64,000 nucleotides of DNA from Nakamurella multipartita DSM 44233 (lineage in GTDB: Bacteria > Actinomycetota > Actinomycetes > Mycobacteriales > Nakamurellaceae), in contig NC_013235.1 in NCBI RefSeq assembly GCF_000024365.1, positions 1,922,001-1,986,000 on the forward strand, read 5' to 3'. This document shows positions 36,413-45,888 of this stretch, piece after piece. How positions within the stretch are numbered: the stretch's first letter is position 1; every line of letters begins with the position of its first letter. The notes beneath the pieces are model-generated. The model saw nothing but the letters and a program-made list of their open reading frames with translations. It did no database searches and was not told where the DNA came from. A program made the translations under genes and the position numbers.

Positions 36413-38080
36413 GTGACGACACCAGCAGCGGCGGCGGAGCAGGCCGCCCAGCGCATCGCACACGGATATGACACGACAGCGCCGGCCGTCGTGGTCGGGT
36501 CGGTGGTCATCGACCAGACGGCCGAACCCACCGCCCTGGTCCGGATCCCGCTGTCCATGTTCAACCGGCACGGCCTGGTCGCCGGCGCGACCGGCACCGG
36601 CAAGACCAAGACCCTGCAGGTGCTCGCCGAGCAGCTGTCCGCGGCCGGCGTCCCGGTCTTCATGCCTGACATCAAAGGCGACCTGACCGGGTTGGCCGTT
36701 TCCGGCGAACCCAACGCCAAGATCCAGCAGCGGGCCCGGGACACCGGCGACGACTGGGCGCCGGCCACCGTTCCGGTCGAGTTCCTCAGCCTGAACGGTC
36801 AGGGCACGGCCATCCCGGTGCGGGCCACGATCGACTCGTTCGGACCCATCCTGCTGTCCAAGGTGCTGGGCCTGAACGAGACCCAGGAGTCCACCCTCGG
36901 GTTGATCGTGCACTGGGCCGACCAACGCAACCTGCCGCTGCTGGACCTGAAGGACCTGCGCGCGGTGATCATGCACCTGACCAGCGACGAGGGGAAGGAG
37001 GACCTGCGCGGGCTGGGTGGGGTGTCCAAGGCCACCGCCGGAGTCATCCTGCGGGCGGTCACCAACCTCGACGCCCAGGGCGGCGACCGCTTCTTCGGTG
37101 AACCCGAGCTGCAGGTCGAGGACCTGCTGCGGGTGGGCGCCGACGGCCGCGGGATCGTCACCCTGTTCGAGGCCTCCGGGCTGCAGACCAACCCGGCCCT
37201 GTTCTCCACCTTCCTGATGTGGCTGCTGGCCGAGTTGTTCGAGCAGCTGCCCGAGGTCGGCGACGTCGACAAGCCCAAGCTGGTGTTCCTGTTCGACGAG
37301 GCGCATCTGCTGTTCGCCGACGCATCCAAGGCGTTCCTGCAGGCCGTGCAGCAGACGGTCAAACTCATCCGGTCCAAGGGTGTCGGGGTGTTCTTCTGCA
37401 CCCAGCTGCCCACCGACGTGCCCGCCGCCGTGCTCTCCCAACTGGGCGCGCGGATCCAGCACGCCCTGCGCGCATTCACCCCGGACGACCAGAAGGCGCT
37501 CAAGGCCACGGTCAAGACGTACCCGATCACCCAGGACTACGACCTGTCGGCGGCGTTGACCTCGCTGGGCACCGGCGAGGCGATCGTCACCGTGCTGTCC
37601 GAAAAAGGCTCGCCCACCCCGGTCGCCTGGACCCGGGTGCGCGCCCCGCGGACATTGATGGCGCCGGCGCCGCCGGCGACCGTCGCCGCCGCGGTGGCCG
37701 CCTCACCACTGTTCGCCCGGTACGGATCGGACGTCGACCGCGAGTCGGCCTACGAGATGCTCACCGCGCGGCTCGCCCCGCCCGCCCCGACCCCGAGCGC
37801 GCCGGCCCCGAGCGCGCCGGCACCCTCGGGGTCCGCCGCGCCGCCGGCGCCCTCGCTCGGGCCCGACGGCTGGCCGAGCCTGACCCCGGAGCCGTACAAC
37901 CCCTACCTGGACGAGCCGGCGCCGCCAACCACCCGGTCGCAGCCCTCGCCCGGATCGGGCAGCGGTCTGGGGGAGGTGCTGAGCAACCCGGCGGTCACCT
38001 CCTTCATGAAATCGCTGGGCAGTTCGCTCGGCGGGGCACTGGGCCGGTCGGTCTTCGGCACCCGCAAACGGCGCCGCTGA
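36413..38080 (+). CDS. DUF853 / HerA-like ATPase
   Basis: The protein is about 555 residues from the GTG at 36413. Walker A is AGATGTGKTKTLQ near 57 and Walker B LVFLFDEAHLLF near 287, within a HerA/FtsK-like core. The C-terminal 130 residues are Pro/Ala-rich and end in a basic tail GTRKRRR. The family (DUF853, YjgR-like) is widespread in bacteria; its substrate is not known. The frame stays open to 36344, but a -10-like TAGGCT at 36379-36384 falls inside it, which favours the later start. Confidence 0.88.
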   Translation: MTTPAAAAEQAAQRIAHGYDTTAPAVVVGSVVIDQTAEPTALVRIPLSMFNRHGLVAGATGTGKTKTLQVLAEQLSAAGVPVFMPDIKGDLTGLAVSGEPNAKIQQRARDTGDDWAPATVPVEFLSLNGQGTAIPVRATIDSFGPILLSKVLGLNETQESTLGLIVHWADQRNLPLLDLKDLRAVIMHLTSDEGKEDLRGLGGVSKATAGVILRAVTNLDAQGGDRFFGEPELQVEDLLRVGADGRGIVTLFEASGLQTNPALFSTFLMWLLAELFEQLPEVGDVDKPKLVFLFDEAHLLFADASKAFLQAVQQTVKLIRSKGVGVFFCTQLPTDVPAAVLSQLGARIQHALRAFTPDDQKALKATVKTYPITQDYDLSAALTSLGTGEAIVTVLSEKGSPTPVAWTRVRAPRTLMAPAPPATVAAAVAASPLFARYGSDVDRESAYEMLTARLAPPAPTPSAPAPSAPAPSGSAAPPAPSLGPDGWPSLTPEPYNPYLDEPAPPTTRSQPSPGSGSGLGEVLSNPAVTSFMKSLGSSLGGALGRSVFGTRKRRR

Positions 38081-38171
38081 CGGAACGAATCGTCCCGCCG
38101 GGACGTTCACCCGAAGGCGCGGCCGCGGCCACCACCGGCCGCCCATCGACAGCCGAAAGGGACTGACAAAC

Positions 38172-38945
38172 GTGGACTCGCTCCTGTGGATCGTGATCAT
38201 CGCGGCGATCGTCGTCGCCGGTGTGTGGTACATGCGCCAGCGGACAGTGACCGCCACCCGGTCGCTGGAGGACGCCCAGGCCGAGGCCCGCCGCTGGGTC
38301 GAGCGGCTCGGCGGGCAGGTCTACGCGCTGGACCCCCGCGACGATCCCGCCGCCAAGCAGGCCCTGGCCGACGCCTCCGAGCGCTACACGGCCGCGGGCT
38401 CCCAGGTCGAGCAGGCCAAGTCGGTGCAGCAGTACCGGCTCGCCCAGCAGACCGCCTACGAAGGCCTCTACTACGTCCGGGCTGCGCGCACCTCGCTGGG
38501 CCTGGACCCCGGCCCCGAGCTGCCGGCGATCCCCGGCCAGGAGCGGGCCGGCGCGGTCACCGAGGCGCGCGCGGTCACCGTCGAGGGCCATGAGTACGAG
38601 GCGTCGCCGACGCCGGGTCGGGGCACCCAGCACTACTACCCGGGTGGCATGGTCGCCGGCCGGCCGGTGCCCCGCGGCTGGTACTCCGAACCCTGGTGGA
38701 AGCCGGCCCTGGTCGCCGGCGCCTGGGGGGTGGGCACCTACCTCGTGGCCTCGACCCTGTTCGCCGGCATGGCCGGGGCGAACTTCGACGCCGGGTACGA
38801 CGCCGGGTACGCCGACGCCGCCGGAGACGGTGGGGACATGGGCGGGGACAACGGTGGCGACATGGGCGGGGACGCCGGTGGCTACGACTCGGGTGGCTAC
38901 GACTCGGGTGGTTTTGACGGCGGGGGCTTCGACGGCGGGTTCTGA
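38172..38945 (+). CDS. Membrane-anchored protein with Gly/Asp-rich tail
   Basis: The protein has 257 residues from a GTG. An N-terminal transmembrane helix (LLWIVIIAAIVVAGVWYM) is followed by a soluble helical domain (SLEDAQAEARRWVERLGGQV). A second hydrophobic stretch near 178-200 precedes a tail of repeated Gly-Asp-Tyr-Ser-Phe units. The tail is low complexity and may be flexible or adhesive. It follows the DUF853 gene by 91 bp and could share its transcript. I do not recognise a named family. Confidence 0.75.
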   Translation: MDSLLWIVIIAAIVVAGVWYMRQRTVTATRSLEDAQAEARRWVERLGGQVYALDPRDDPAAKQALADASERYTAAGSQVEQAKSVQQYRLAQQTAYEGLYYVRAARTSLGLDPGPELPAIPGQERAGAVTEARAVTVEGHEYEASPTPGRGTQHYYPGGMVAGRPVPRGWYSEPWWKPALVAGAWGVGTYLVASTLFAGMAGANFDAGYDAGYADAAGDGGDMGGDNGGDMGGDAGGYDSGGYDSGGFDGGGFDGGF

Positions 38946-39036
38946 GTCGGGCACCCGGTCGCGGAGGAGCTGACCACCGCCCGCCACCGGGTGATTAGGG
39001 TCTACGCATGCACGGGCAGCATGCGCAGGCGGCGAG

Positions 39037-40236
39037 ATGAGCCATCCAGTGATCCGGCGGGCCTGGTACGTCCCGATGCGGGCACGGCCGGCGGAGGAGA
39101 GCCACCGGGTCTCCACCCCGCTGGAGCTGCTGTTCGACCTGTGTTTCGTGGTCGCCGTCGCCCAGGCGGCGGCCGGGCTGGACCACGGGTTCATCGAGAA
39201 CCACGTCGGATCGGCGATTCTGGCCTACCTGATGACGTTCTTCGCCATCTGGTGGGCGTGGATGAACTTCACCTGGTTCGCCTCGGCGTACGACACCGAC
39301 GACGTGCCGTACCGGCTGCTCGTGCTCGTGCAGATCGCCGGCTCGCTGGTCATCGCGGCCGGCGTGCCTCGGGTCTTCGCCGACAACGACTTCACCGTCA
39401 TCGTCATCGGGTACGTGATCATGCGACTGGCCACGGTCAGCCAATGGTTGCGGGCGGCGGCCGCCGATCCGCCCCGGCGACGGACGGCCACCCGGTACGC
39501 GGTCGGAGTGGCCGCGGTGCAGGTGTTCTGGGTGGCCTTGCTGCTGGTGCCGTCGAGCTGGGTCCTGGCCGGGTTCGCCGTCGGCGTGCTGCTCGAGCTG
39601 TCGGTGCCGATCGTCGCCGAGCGGCCGACCCCGACCACGTACCACCCGCACCACATCGCCGAGCGCTACGGGCTGTTCACGGTGATCGTGCTCGGCGAGT
39701 CGGTCACCGCGGCCACCCTGGCCTTCCAGTCGGCGATGGACCGGTCGGGTCATTCGGCGACCATCATCGGCATGGCCGCGGCGGCCGTGATCACCATGTT
39801 CTGCCTGTGGTGGGTCTACTTCGACCACGAATCGGTCCCCGAGATCAACGCGGCCCGGGCGGCGTTCCTGTGGGGCTACGGCCACTACCTGCTGTTCGCC
39901 GCGGCTGCAGCCGTAGGGGCCGGGCTGGTCGTGGCGGTGGCCTACGAGGAGCAGGAGACCCACGGCATCAGCTACGTCGTGTCCGCGGCGGCGACCACCG
40001 TGCCGGTGACGATCTTCCTGCTGGTGATCACGGCATTGCGGGCGCAGCCCGGGCGGCCGCGGATCATCCCGGTGGCCACCTCGATCGCCGCCGCGGTGGT
40101 GCTGGCCGACACCTTCGTGCCGGCCCCGCTCTACCTGACCGCCGGTGTGTTGGTGGCGCTGGTGGCCGTGCTGACCGCGGCGACCCGCACGCGGGCCGGG
40201 GCATCGCCCGATGCTCCGCCGGCGGCCGACTCCTGA
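39037..40236 (+). CDS. LtrA family membrane protein
   Basis: The protein has 399 residues and about eleven membrane segments. The N-terminal RVSTPLELLFDLCFVVAVAQ and the central HIAERYGLFTVIVLGESV are hallmarks of the LtrA (low temperature requirement A) family, whose function is unresolved. The ATG at 39037 is in the expected place ahead of the first segment. The stop codon lies inside a 15-bp tandem repeat array shared with the end of the convergent gene. Confidence 0.92.
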   Translation: MSHPVIRRAWYVPMRARPAEESHRVSTPLELLFDLCFVVAVAQAAAGLDHGFIENHVGSAILAYLMTFFAIWWAWMNFTWFASAYDTDDVPYRLLVLVQIAGSLVIAAGVPRVFADNDFTVIVIGYVIMRLATVSQWLRAAAADPPRRRTATRYAVGVAAVQVFWVALLLVPSSWVLAGFAVGVLLELSVPIVAERPTPTTYHPHHIAERYGLFTVIVLGESVTAATLAFQSAMDRSGHSATIIGMAAAAVITMFCLWWVYFDHESVPEINAARAAFLWGYGHYLLFAAAAAVGAGLVVAVAYEEQETHGISYVVSAAATTVPVTIFLLVITALRAQPGRPRIIPVATSIAAAVVLADTFVPAPLYLTAGVLVALVAVLTAATRTRAGASPDAPPAADS

Positions 40237-40290
40237 TCAGCGGACGCCTGATCAGCGGACTCCTGATCAGCGGACGCCTAGTCAGCCGAT
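40231..40290. repeat. Four 15-bp tandem repeats spanning two converging gene ends
   Basis: Three near-identical units of the form [TG]CCTGATCAGCGGAC start at 40231, 40246 and 40261. A fourth, degenerate unit (GCCTAGTCAGCCGAT) follows at 40276. Each good unit holds the 8-bp palindrome CTGATCAG. The LtrA stop codon lies in the first unit and the stop of the DUF3040-like gene in the last. Confidence 0.85.
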
Positions 40291-40590
40291 GCCGGGTTGC
40301 GGCGGGTTCAGCTCACGGGCCATCAGCAGGGCCCGCACCATCAGCCCGACACCGGCGGCGGCCACGGCCATCCCGACCGATTCGCTTCCGCTGACGGCGG
40401 CGGCGCCCATCACCATGACGGCGGTGCCGGCCAGCAGCATCAGCAAGCAGCGGACGATGCCGCGCCGCCGGGCCCGCTCGGCCGCGGGCCCGTCGAGGCG
40501 GGCCGACCAGGACGGATCGGCGGCGCGGACGTGGGCCTCGATCTCGTCCAGGCGGACCTGCTCGTCGGGTGACAGCGGCATCGAACTCAC
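40282..40590 (-). CDS. DUF3040-like small membrane protein
   Basis: The protein has 102 residues. The start MSSMPLSPDEQVRLDEIEAH, the following DPSWSARLDG and two hydrophobic segments (CLLMLLAGTAVMVMGAAAV and VGMAVAAAGVGLMVRALL) match the DUF3040 pattern widespread in actinobacteria. Function is unknown. It converges with the LtrA gene, and the tandem repeats cover both ends. Confidence 0.85.
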   Translation of the reverse strand: MSSMPLSPDEQVRLDEIEAHVRAADPSWSARLDGPAAERARRRGIVRCLLMLLAGTAVMVMGAAAVSGSESVGMAVAAAGVGLMVRALLMARELNPPQPGIG

Positions 40591-40735
40591 ATCCTCACGG
40601 CCGGGCGCGGATCGGCCCGATCACCTCTTTCATGGTGCCGCCGCCCGCGGCCGCCGCGGCGGCCCCGACCGGGCGAACCGCTGCGATCTTCGCCACGCGG
40701 GGCCAGGCTGGCGATTCCGGTCAGGCCCGTCATAC

Positions 40736-40754
40736 TTAGGTAATGCAAACCTTA
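40736..40754 (+). promoter_or_regulatory. DtxR/IdeR iron box overlapping the SIP start codon
   Basis: The 19-mer TTAGGTAATGCAAACCTTA matches the standard iron box (TTAGGTTAGGCTAACCTAA) at 15 of 19 positions. It includes the ATG at 40743. A -10-like CATACT (40731-40736) ends six bases before that ATG, so repression by iron-loaded IdeR would block a leaderless promoter. Confidence 0.8.
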
Positions 40755-41720
40755 GATAATGTCGAGGCCACGGTGGCGGTCGAGCCGGGTCGACCGGCCT
40801 ACCGACCGTTCCTGGTGCGGGTCAGCCGGGTCTGCCGGCTCAGCCCGTCCTTTCGCCAGGTGACCTTCGCCGCGCCGGAGTTGCGTGAGTTCGGTGACGA
40901 CGGTCTGGACCAGCGGATCAAGCTGATCCTGCCGGAGGGGGCGCGCGGGTTGGACGGCCTGGGCATCGGAGCGGGGTCCTCCGCCGACGCCCAGTGGTAC
41001 GGGCGATGGCGCGCCTTGCCCGACGAGCGCCGCCCGGCGCTGCGCACCTACACCGTGCGCCGCGCCCGGCCTCGCGACGCCGAGGTCGACGTCGTGCTGG
41101 TCGATCACGAGTCGGCGCCGGGGACGGCAGGTCCGGCGATCCGTTGGCTGCGGGCGGCGGTGCCCGGCGACCAGGTGGTGCTGGTCGGCCCGGATGCCCG
41201 CAGCCCGGACCGGCACCAGGGCATCGACTGGCGCCCCGGCGCGGCGACCCGGCTGCTCCTGGCCGGTGACGAGACGGCCGCACCGGCGATCGTGGGGATT
41301 CTGGAGAGTCTGGCCGGCCGCCCGGACGTGAGCGCCCGAGCGTTCGTCGAGGTGCCCGACGGCCGCGATCGGCTGCCCGCGGAGGTGCCGGCCACTGCCC
41401 GTATCCAGTGGCTGGCCCGCGGACCCCGGGCGACCGGCGCGCTGCTCGGGCCGGCGGTCACCGACTGGCTGGACGGTCACGCCCGCTGGGTGGACGCGGT
41501 CCGGGTGGCCGGCGAGCAGCCCCTGGAGGACGTCGACGTCGACCGGGAACTGTTGTGGGACAGCCCGGATCCGGCCGGCCAGGGGTTCTACGCGTGGATG
41601 GCCGGGGAGGCCGCCGCGGTCAAGGCGCTGCGCCGGGCGATCGTCACCGACCGGGGCGTCGACCGGCGGCAGGTCGCGTTCATGGGGTACTGGCGGCGGG
41701 GGCAGGCCGAGCGCAACTGA
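40743..41720 (+). CDS. Siderophore-interacting protein (FAD-dependent ferric-siderophore reductase)
   Basis: The protein has 325 residues. An FAD-binding N-terminal domain carries RTYTVRRARP near 100 (RxYT flavin motif). A C-terminal SIP domain contains LLLAGDETAAPAIVGILESL near 172 and ends in VAFMGYWRRG. It releases iron from imported siderophores by reduction in the cytoplasm. The start at 40743 lies inside an iron box and may be leaderless; a GTG at 40773 is the alternative. Its 3' end overlaps the converging patatin gene by 41 bp. Confidence 0.95.
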   Translation: MQTLDNVEATVAVEPGRPAYRPFLVRVSRVCRLSPSFRQVTFAAPELREFGDDGLDQRIKLILPEGARGLDGLGIGAGSSADAQWYGRWRALPDERRPALRTYTVRRARPRDAEVDVVLVDHESAPGTAGPAIRWLRAAVPGDQVVLVGPDARSPDRHQGIDWRPGAATRLLLAGDETAAPAIVGILESLAGRPDVSARAFVEVPDGRDRLPAEVPATARIQWLARGPRATGALLGPAVTDWLDGHARWVDAVRVAGEQPLEDVDVDRELLWDSPDPAGQGFYAWMAGEAAAVKALRRAIVTDRGVDRRQVAFMGYWRRGQAERN

Positions 41721-44562
41721 GCCGGATCTTTTCGGCGCCGGCGGGTGGGGTGACCGCGGGATCGTCGACGCGGGCGGTCAGAGCGGCGGCGGCCGCTGCG
41801 CCCAGGGCTCGTCCGAGCGCGGTGTAGGCGCCGTACTGGCCGTCGTCGAACCACTGGTCGGCGGTGCTGTCGTGCGGAAAGACCGGGTTGTCCACCGCAT
41901 ACGCCTGCAGCTGGTACGGAAGGCTGGGCCAGAGCAGCGCTTTGGCCACCACCAGGGTGCCGGTGCGCCGGTCCGCGGGCAGCCCCGACTCCGGCGGGTA
42001 GGTGAATCGCACCCTCATCACGCCGGTTTCGGACATCCGTTGGTCCAGGCCGGGCAGGCTCGGCCGGTCGGTGGGCGGCTTGCCGGACCCGGGGGTGGTG
42101 GCGAAGGGCGCGTCGTCCAGGTGGACCCGCACCCCCAGCTCCTGGTAGGCCAGGCCGACCACCTGGGCGACGGTGGCGGCCACGGGTGGGCTGTCGGCGC
42201 TGGCGTCGATGCAGCAGATGGTGGTGCACCGGCGGCGGAACAGTTCGATCAGGCCGAGGTTGTCGTAGAAGCCGCCATCACTGACCTGGACCAGCGGCGC
42301 CCCGGCGGGGTGGGCGCCGAACAGTTCGCGCAGCAGGTAGCTCATGCGCCGGACCCGGGGCAGCCCCGGTTCGTACCAGGCGCGGCCCCCGCGCCCGGTC
42401 TGACCGGTGAGGAAGCCCGGGTTGGGCATCCACGCGCCCAGCCGCAGACCACTGACGGCGAACAGTGCCTCATACCACTTGGCGTTCTGGGTGCCGACCG
42501 AGGCGGCCAGGGCGGCGCCGCTCAGAGCGACCGCACCCTGCACGGTGAGGTCGCGTTGCAGCCGCGGGGACAGCTGCCGCTCCAACTTGCTGGTCGGCAC
42601 ATAACCGACTTCCGGCCCACCGACGAACTCGCTGCTGAAGGTGTAGGAGACCCGGTTGGCGCCGGCCGGGGTGCGACCGTCGCCGACCGTGGCCGAGGCG
42701 GCGAAGATGACCTCGGGAAACTGCCGGGCCACGGCCGGCGCGACGACGCCGTAGCGGGACAGCGTGGTGCGCTCGGCCGGTGCCAACGGCACCGCCAGAG
42801 CGGGCTCGCCGGGCCGCCGGACCGACCGGACGGCGAACGTCCGGGCCAGTCGCCGGCGGTAGAACGGGTGCAGGCTCAACGTGGTCTCGTCGACGAAACC
42901 ACCCAGGAACACGACGACGAGCAACACCAGGACGGCGCCGACCCAGTCGCCCGTGTGGTCGGCGCCCAGGACCGTCGTCGCCGCGCCGCCGAACAACAGC
43001 AGCCAGCATGCCGCCAATGCGCCCAAAGCCAGGATGACCAGCAGGATCTGGCCGACGCCGCGGGGCACGGCCTGCGGGATCTGCGGCGAATCATCGGTGA
43101 GGTACTTGCGATGTCGCCAGAGCAGGGCGGCCAGGCTCGCGCCGTAGGTGATGAGCACGGCTCCGACCGAGCCGCCCAGGGCGGCCGTCCGATCGCCCAG
43201 GCTCAGGATCCAGGCCGCCGCCCAGATCACCGCGGGCAGGCCCAGAGTGAGCGCAACGACGGACCAGAACACCAGGCCGATGGCGGGAGTCGCCCAGTTC
43301 AGCGCGTGACGCAGCCGGTGGGCAAGGCCGGGTCGGCCGGACGGATCGCAGTGGGCGGCCGCCCACTGCGCACCCAGCCAGCTCAGCACAACGAGCAGCG
43401 CGACGGCGGCGATCGCGATCCAGGTGGTGCGGGCCTCCGCGGCGAACTCCAGGCGCGTGGTCGTCCCGTCCGCGGCGACCCGCAGTGAGGTGAGGGGGAC
43501 CCGGTTGAGGAAGCAGCCGGCCAGGACACCGAGCGCGATCGCCGGGCCGAACAGCAGCACCAGATTCAGCAGCAGGTGCCGCATCAGCAGCCCGAGGGCG
43601 ACCAGCACCTCGACCGGGTTGGCCGCGAGATAGCTTGCGTGCCTGCGGATATGGTCCTCCTCGGGGCTACCCTCGACGAAGGCCAGACGAGGATCTCGCA
43701 GGACCGTCTCGTCGCCGGTGGGGGCCGGCCCGGCCGCGGTCAGCGCCTGCTGAAAGGCCCCCGCGACGAATCCGCCGCCGGAGACGGCCACCAGGTACCG
43801 CGCGCGGTTGAGCACCTTCTCGCGCATGTCCGGGTCCTGGAAGGCGCCGAGCATGACGCTGGCGGCGCGGATCCCGCCCCCGGACAGGCCGACGCCGATC
43901 CGGTCGCCGACGGCGGCGTCCAGGGCCTGCAGGTCCGGGCCCCGGCCGGTGTCGTACCCGCGGCGCCACCGGGTCCGGGGACCGGCCTCGGCCGGGCCCG
44001 TCGGGACGGTCGGTCCCGGTTCCGCGGCCAGCCCCGGGCCGTCCGTCCTGACGTGCGCGCCCAGCCGCACCGCCGTCAACCCGAGTCCGGTGATCGCCAC
44101 CAGACTGGCCGGTAGGGCCGCGCCGACGGTGAGGACGCTGGCCACCGCGGCGGCGACCGGCTGGTCGAGCCCCGAGGCGAGGATGCCGGCGCACTCGCCG
44201 ACGACCGCGAGGACGGCCGCCAGCCGGGCGAAGCCGGCGATCGCGCGGCAGTGCGGGTCGAAGACGACCTGTGTGGCCAGCACCGTGCCCAGGACCAGCG
44301 TGAGACCGAACCCCACGATGACGATCCAGTCGGCGGCGACCGCGGTCCGGGGATGTCCGGCCAACGTGTCGATGTCACGGCCCAGCGAGCCGCCGGCGAG
44401 CAGCGCGCCGATCGCGGACCCGCTCGCGACGACCGCCGCCACCAGCAGGCTCAGGGCCACGCCGGGGTGAGCCAGTCCGCGGCCGGGCCGACGACCGGGG
44501 TGCCTCCGGCGCGCGGTGGCCGGGGCACCCCGATCGACCGGCGCAGGGTTGCGTTGCAGCAT
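41680..44562 (-). CDS. Large membrane-embedded patatin-like phospholipase
   Basis: The protein has 960 residues. Four N-terminal membrane segments precede the oxyanion motif GLSGGGIRAAS near 228 and the nucleophile-type block LVAVSGGGFVAG near 258. A long insert with about six more membrane helices then interrupts the domain. The catalytic Asp motif VSDGGFYDNLGL follows near 795. The split-by-membrane layout resembles large bacterial patatin-like proteins of unknown substrate. The ATG at 44562 is chosen; an in-frame ATG at 44667 lies upstream of the Arg-rich N-terminus. It probably hydrolyses lipids at the membrane. Confidence 0.82.
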   Translation of the reverse strand: MLQRNPAPVDRGAPATARRRHPGRRPGRGLAHPGVALSLLVAAVVASGSAIGALLAGGSLGRDIDTLAGHPRTAVAADWIVIVGFGLTLVLGTVLATQVVFDPHCRAIAGFARLAAVLAVVGECAGILASGLDQPVAAAVASVLTVGAALPASLVAITGLGLTAVRLGAHVRTDGPGLAAEPGPTVPTGPAEAGPRTRWRRGYDTGRGPDLQALDAAVGDRIGVGLSGGGIRAASVMLGAFQDPDMREKVLNRARYLVAVSGGGFVAGAFQQALTAAGPAPTGDETVLRDPRLAFVEGSPEEDHIRRHASYLAANPVEVLVALGLLMRHLLLNLVLLFGPAIALGVLAGCFLNRVPLTSLRVAADGTTTRLEFAAEARTTWIAIAAVALLVVLSWLGAQWAAAHCDPSGRPGLAHRLRHALNWATPAIGLVFWSVVALTLGLPAVIWAAAWILSLGDRTAALGGSVGAVLITYGASLAALLWRHRKYLTDDSPQIPQAVPRGVGQILLVILALGALAACWLLLFGGAATTVLGADHTGDWVGAVLVLLVVVFLGGFVDETTLSLHPFYRRRLARTFAVRSVRRPGEPALAVPLAPAERTTLSRYGVVAPAVARQFPEVIFAASATVGDGRTPAGANRVSYTFSSEFVGGPEVGYVPTSKLERQLSPRLQRDLTVQGAVALSGAALAASVGTQNAKWYEALFAVSGLRLGAWMPNPGFLTGQTGRGGRAWYEPGLPRVRRMSYLLRELFGAHPAGAPLVQVSDGGFYDNLGLIELFRRRCTTICCIDASADSPPVAATVAQVVGLAYQELGVRVHLDDAPFATTPGSGKPPTDRPSLPGLDQRMSETGVMRVRFTYPPESGLPADRRTGTLVVAKALLWPSLPYQLQAYAVDNPVFPHDSTADQWFDDGQYGAYTALGRALGAAAAAALTARVDDPAVTPPAGAEKIRLSCARPAPAASTP

Positions 44563-44805
44563 CACGGTTCCATCCAGTCGACGATGACTGTCACCCAGCG
44601 GACGGTCGGATGTCCCCGAAAGATACAAAAACGGCCAAATCAGACAACCAGAGGTGAGCAGCCCCACCGCCGGTCGGATCGGATGGGGGATGTCGGTGGG
44701 CGGGCGTCACTCGCGGGCAGGGCCGACGCCATCGAGGCCGTGGCCCAGCCGTGACCGGCGCAGTGGACCCCCGCACCCTTCGCAGCCGTTAGGCTCATCG
44801 TTCAT

Positions 44806-44879
44806 GCGCTCGTAGCTCAGCTGGATAGAGCAGGAGACTTCTAATCTCCCGGTCGCAGGTTCGAATCCTGCCGGGCGCG
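44806..44879 (+). tRNA. tRNA-Arg (TCT)
   Basis: A 74-nt cloverleaf has acceptor GCGCTCG paired with CGGGCGC (one G-T), anticodon stem GGAGA/TCTCC, loop CTTCTAA (anticodon TCT) and T arm GCAGG-TTCGAAT-CCTGC. CCA is not encoded. A -10-like TAGGCT lies at 44790-44795. Confidence 0.96.
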
Positions 44880-44886
44880 CTGGGCA

Positions 44887-45888
44887 TCACGACGGGGTGG
44901 GCCGCTCCTGGTCGCAGCCGGCCATGGCCGCGAGGCTCGAGGCGGCGGCCCGGACGACGTCGCGCAATTCGGCCGGTTCATCGATGACGACCGGACACTC
45001 GAGAGCCAGCAACTTCGGGGGCAGCCAGTCGAGTCGTTGGGCGTGGATCGTCACCCGCCACCAACGGATCTCACTGTCCGCGCCGTCACCGAGCGGCTCG
45101 ATGATCGCGAGGCCGGCGGGCAGGCGATCCCGGATGTGCTGGTAGCCGGCGCGCACGCGAAGGTCGATGCGGTACCGATAGTCGGCGCGGGCAAAACCCG
45201 CTAGCAGATCCTCGAGCGGTCGATGCTCGGCTGGCGCCGGGAAGGTGCCGCTCAGCGGGCGCAGCGCCCGCACCCGGTCGAGTCGAAAGGTGCGGCGCTG
45301 CCGGGACGATGAGTCCAGACCGACCAGGTACCAACGTCCCCGGTGCGCCACGAGATCATGGGGTTGCAGCGTGCGCCGGGTGAGGACGTCCTCGCCGGAT
45401 CGGTAGTCCAGGGTCAGCGGGCGCCGCATCCGGACCGCATCGGCGGCGGTCAGCAGGATCTCGGGATCGGTGGCGGGCGCCGCATCGGGGCTGCCGACGA
45501 CCGCCGCGGCGAGGAGGGCATCGGCGCGCGCGGCCAGACGCGCCGGCAGGCTCCGGCGGATTTTGGCGATCGCGGTGGCCGTCGCCGTGGCCGTGTGGCC
45601 GGTCGGGACGGTGCCGGAACCCGGTACGGCCAGCAGGCCGGCGAGCACGGCGACGGTCTCGTTCTCGTCGAGCATCAGCGGTGGCATCCGCCAGCCCGCC
45701 GCGATGCGATAACCGCCATAGCGGCCCGGCCGTGCCTCGATCGGGATGCCCAGATCGCGCAGCCGGTCGACCGTGCGGCGGATGGTCCGCTCGTCGACGT
45801 CGAAGCGTTCGGCGAGTTCCGTGGCCGTGCGGACCCCCGCGGATTGCAGAAGTTCGAGCACCTCGAGGGTGCGGGCGACGGGTGTCAT
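44887..45888 (-). CDS. WYL-domain transcriptional regulator
   Basis: The protein has 333 residues. An N-terminal winged helix (TATELAERFDVDERTIRRTVDRL) is followed by a WYL ligand domain (MRRPLTLDYRSGEDVLTRR and LVAHRGRWYLVGLD) and a WCX-type C-terminal extension. The start at 45888 gives MTPVARTLEVLELL, the usual opening; the frame runs on upstream without a binding site. It diverges from a VOC-family gene 120 bp away, the common pairing in which the regulator controls its neighbour. Confidence 0.92.
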   Translation of the reverse strand: MTPVARTLEVLELLQSAGVRTATELAERFDVDERTIRRTVDRLRDLGIPIEARPGRYGGYRIAAGWRMPPLMLDENETVAVLAGLLAVPGSGTVPTGHTATATATAIAKIRRSLPARLAARADALLAAAVVGSPDAAPATDPEILLTAADAVRMRRPLTLDYRSGEDVLTRRTLQPHDLVAHRGRWYLVGLDSSSRQRRTFRLDRVRALRPLSGTFPAPAEHRPLEDLLAGFARADYRYRIDLRVRAGYQHIRDRLPAGLAIIEPLGDGADSEIRWWRVTIHAQRLDWLPPKLLALECPVVIDEPAELRDVVRAAASSLAAMAGCDQERPTPS

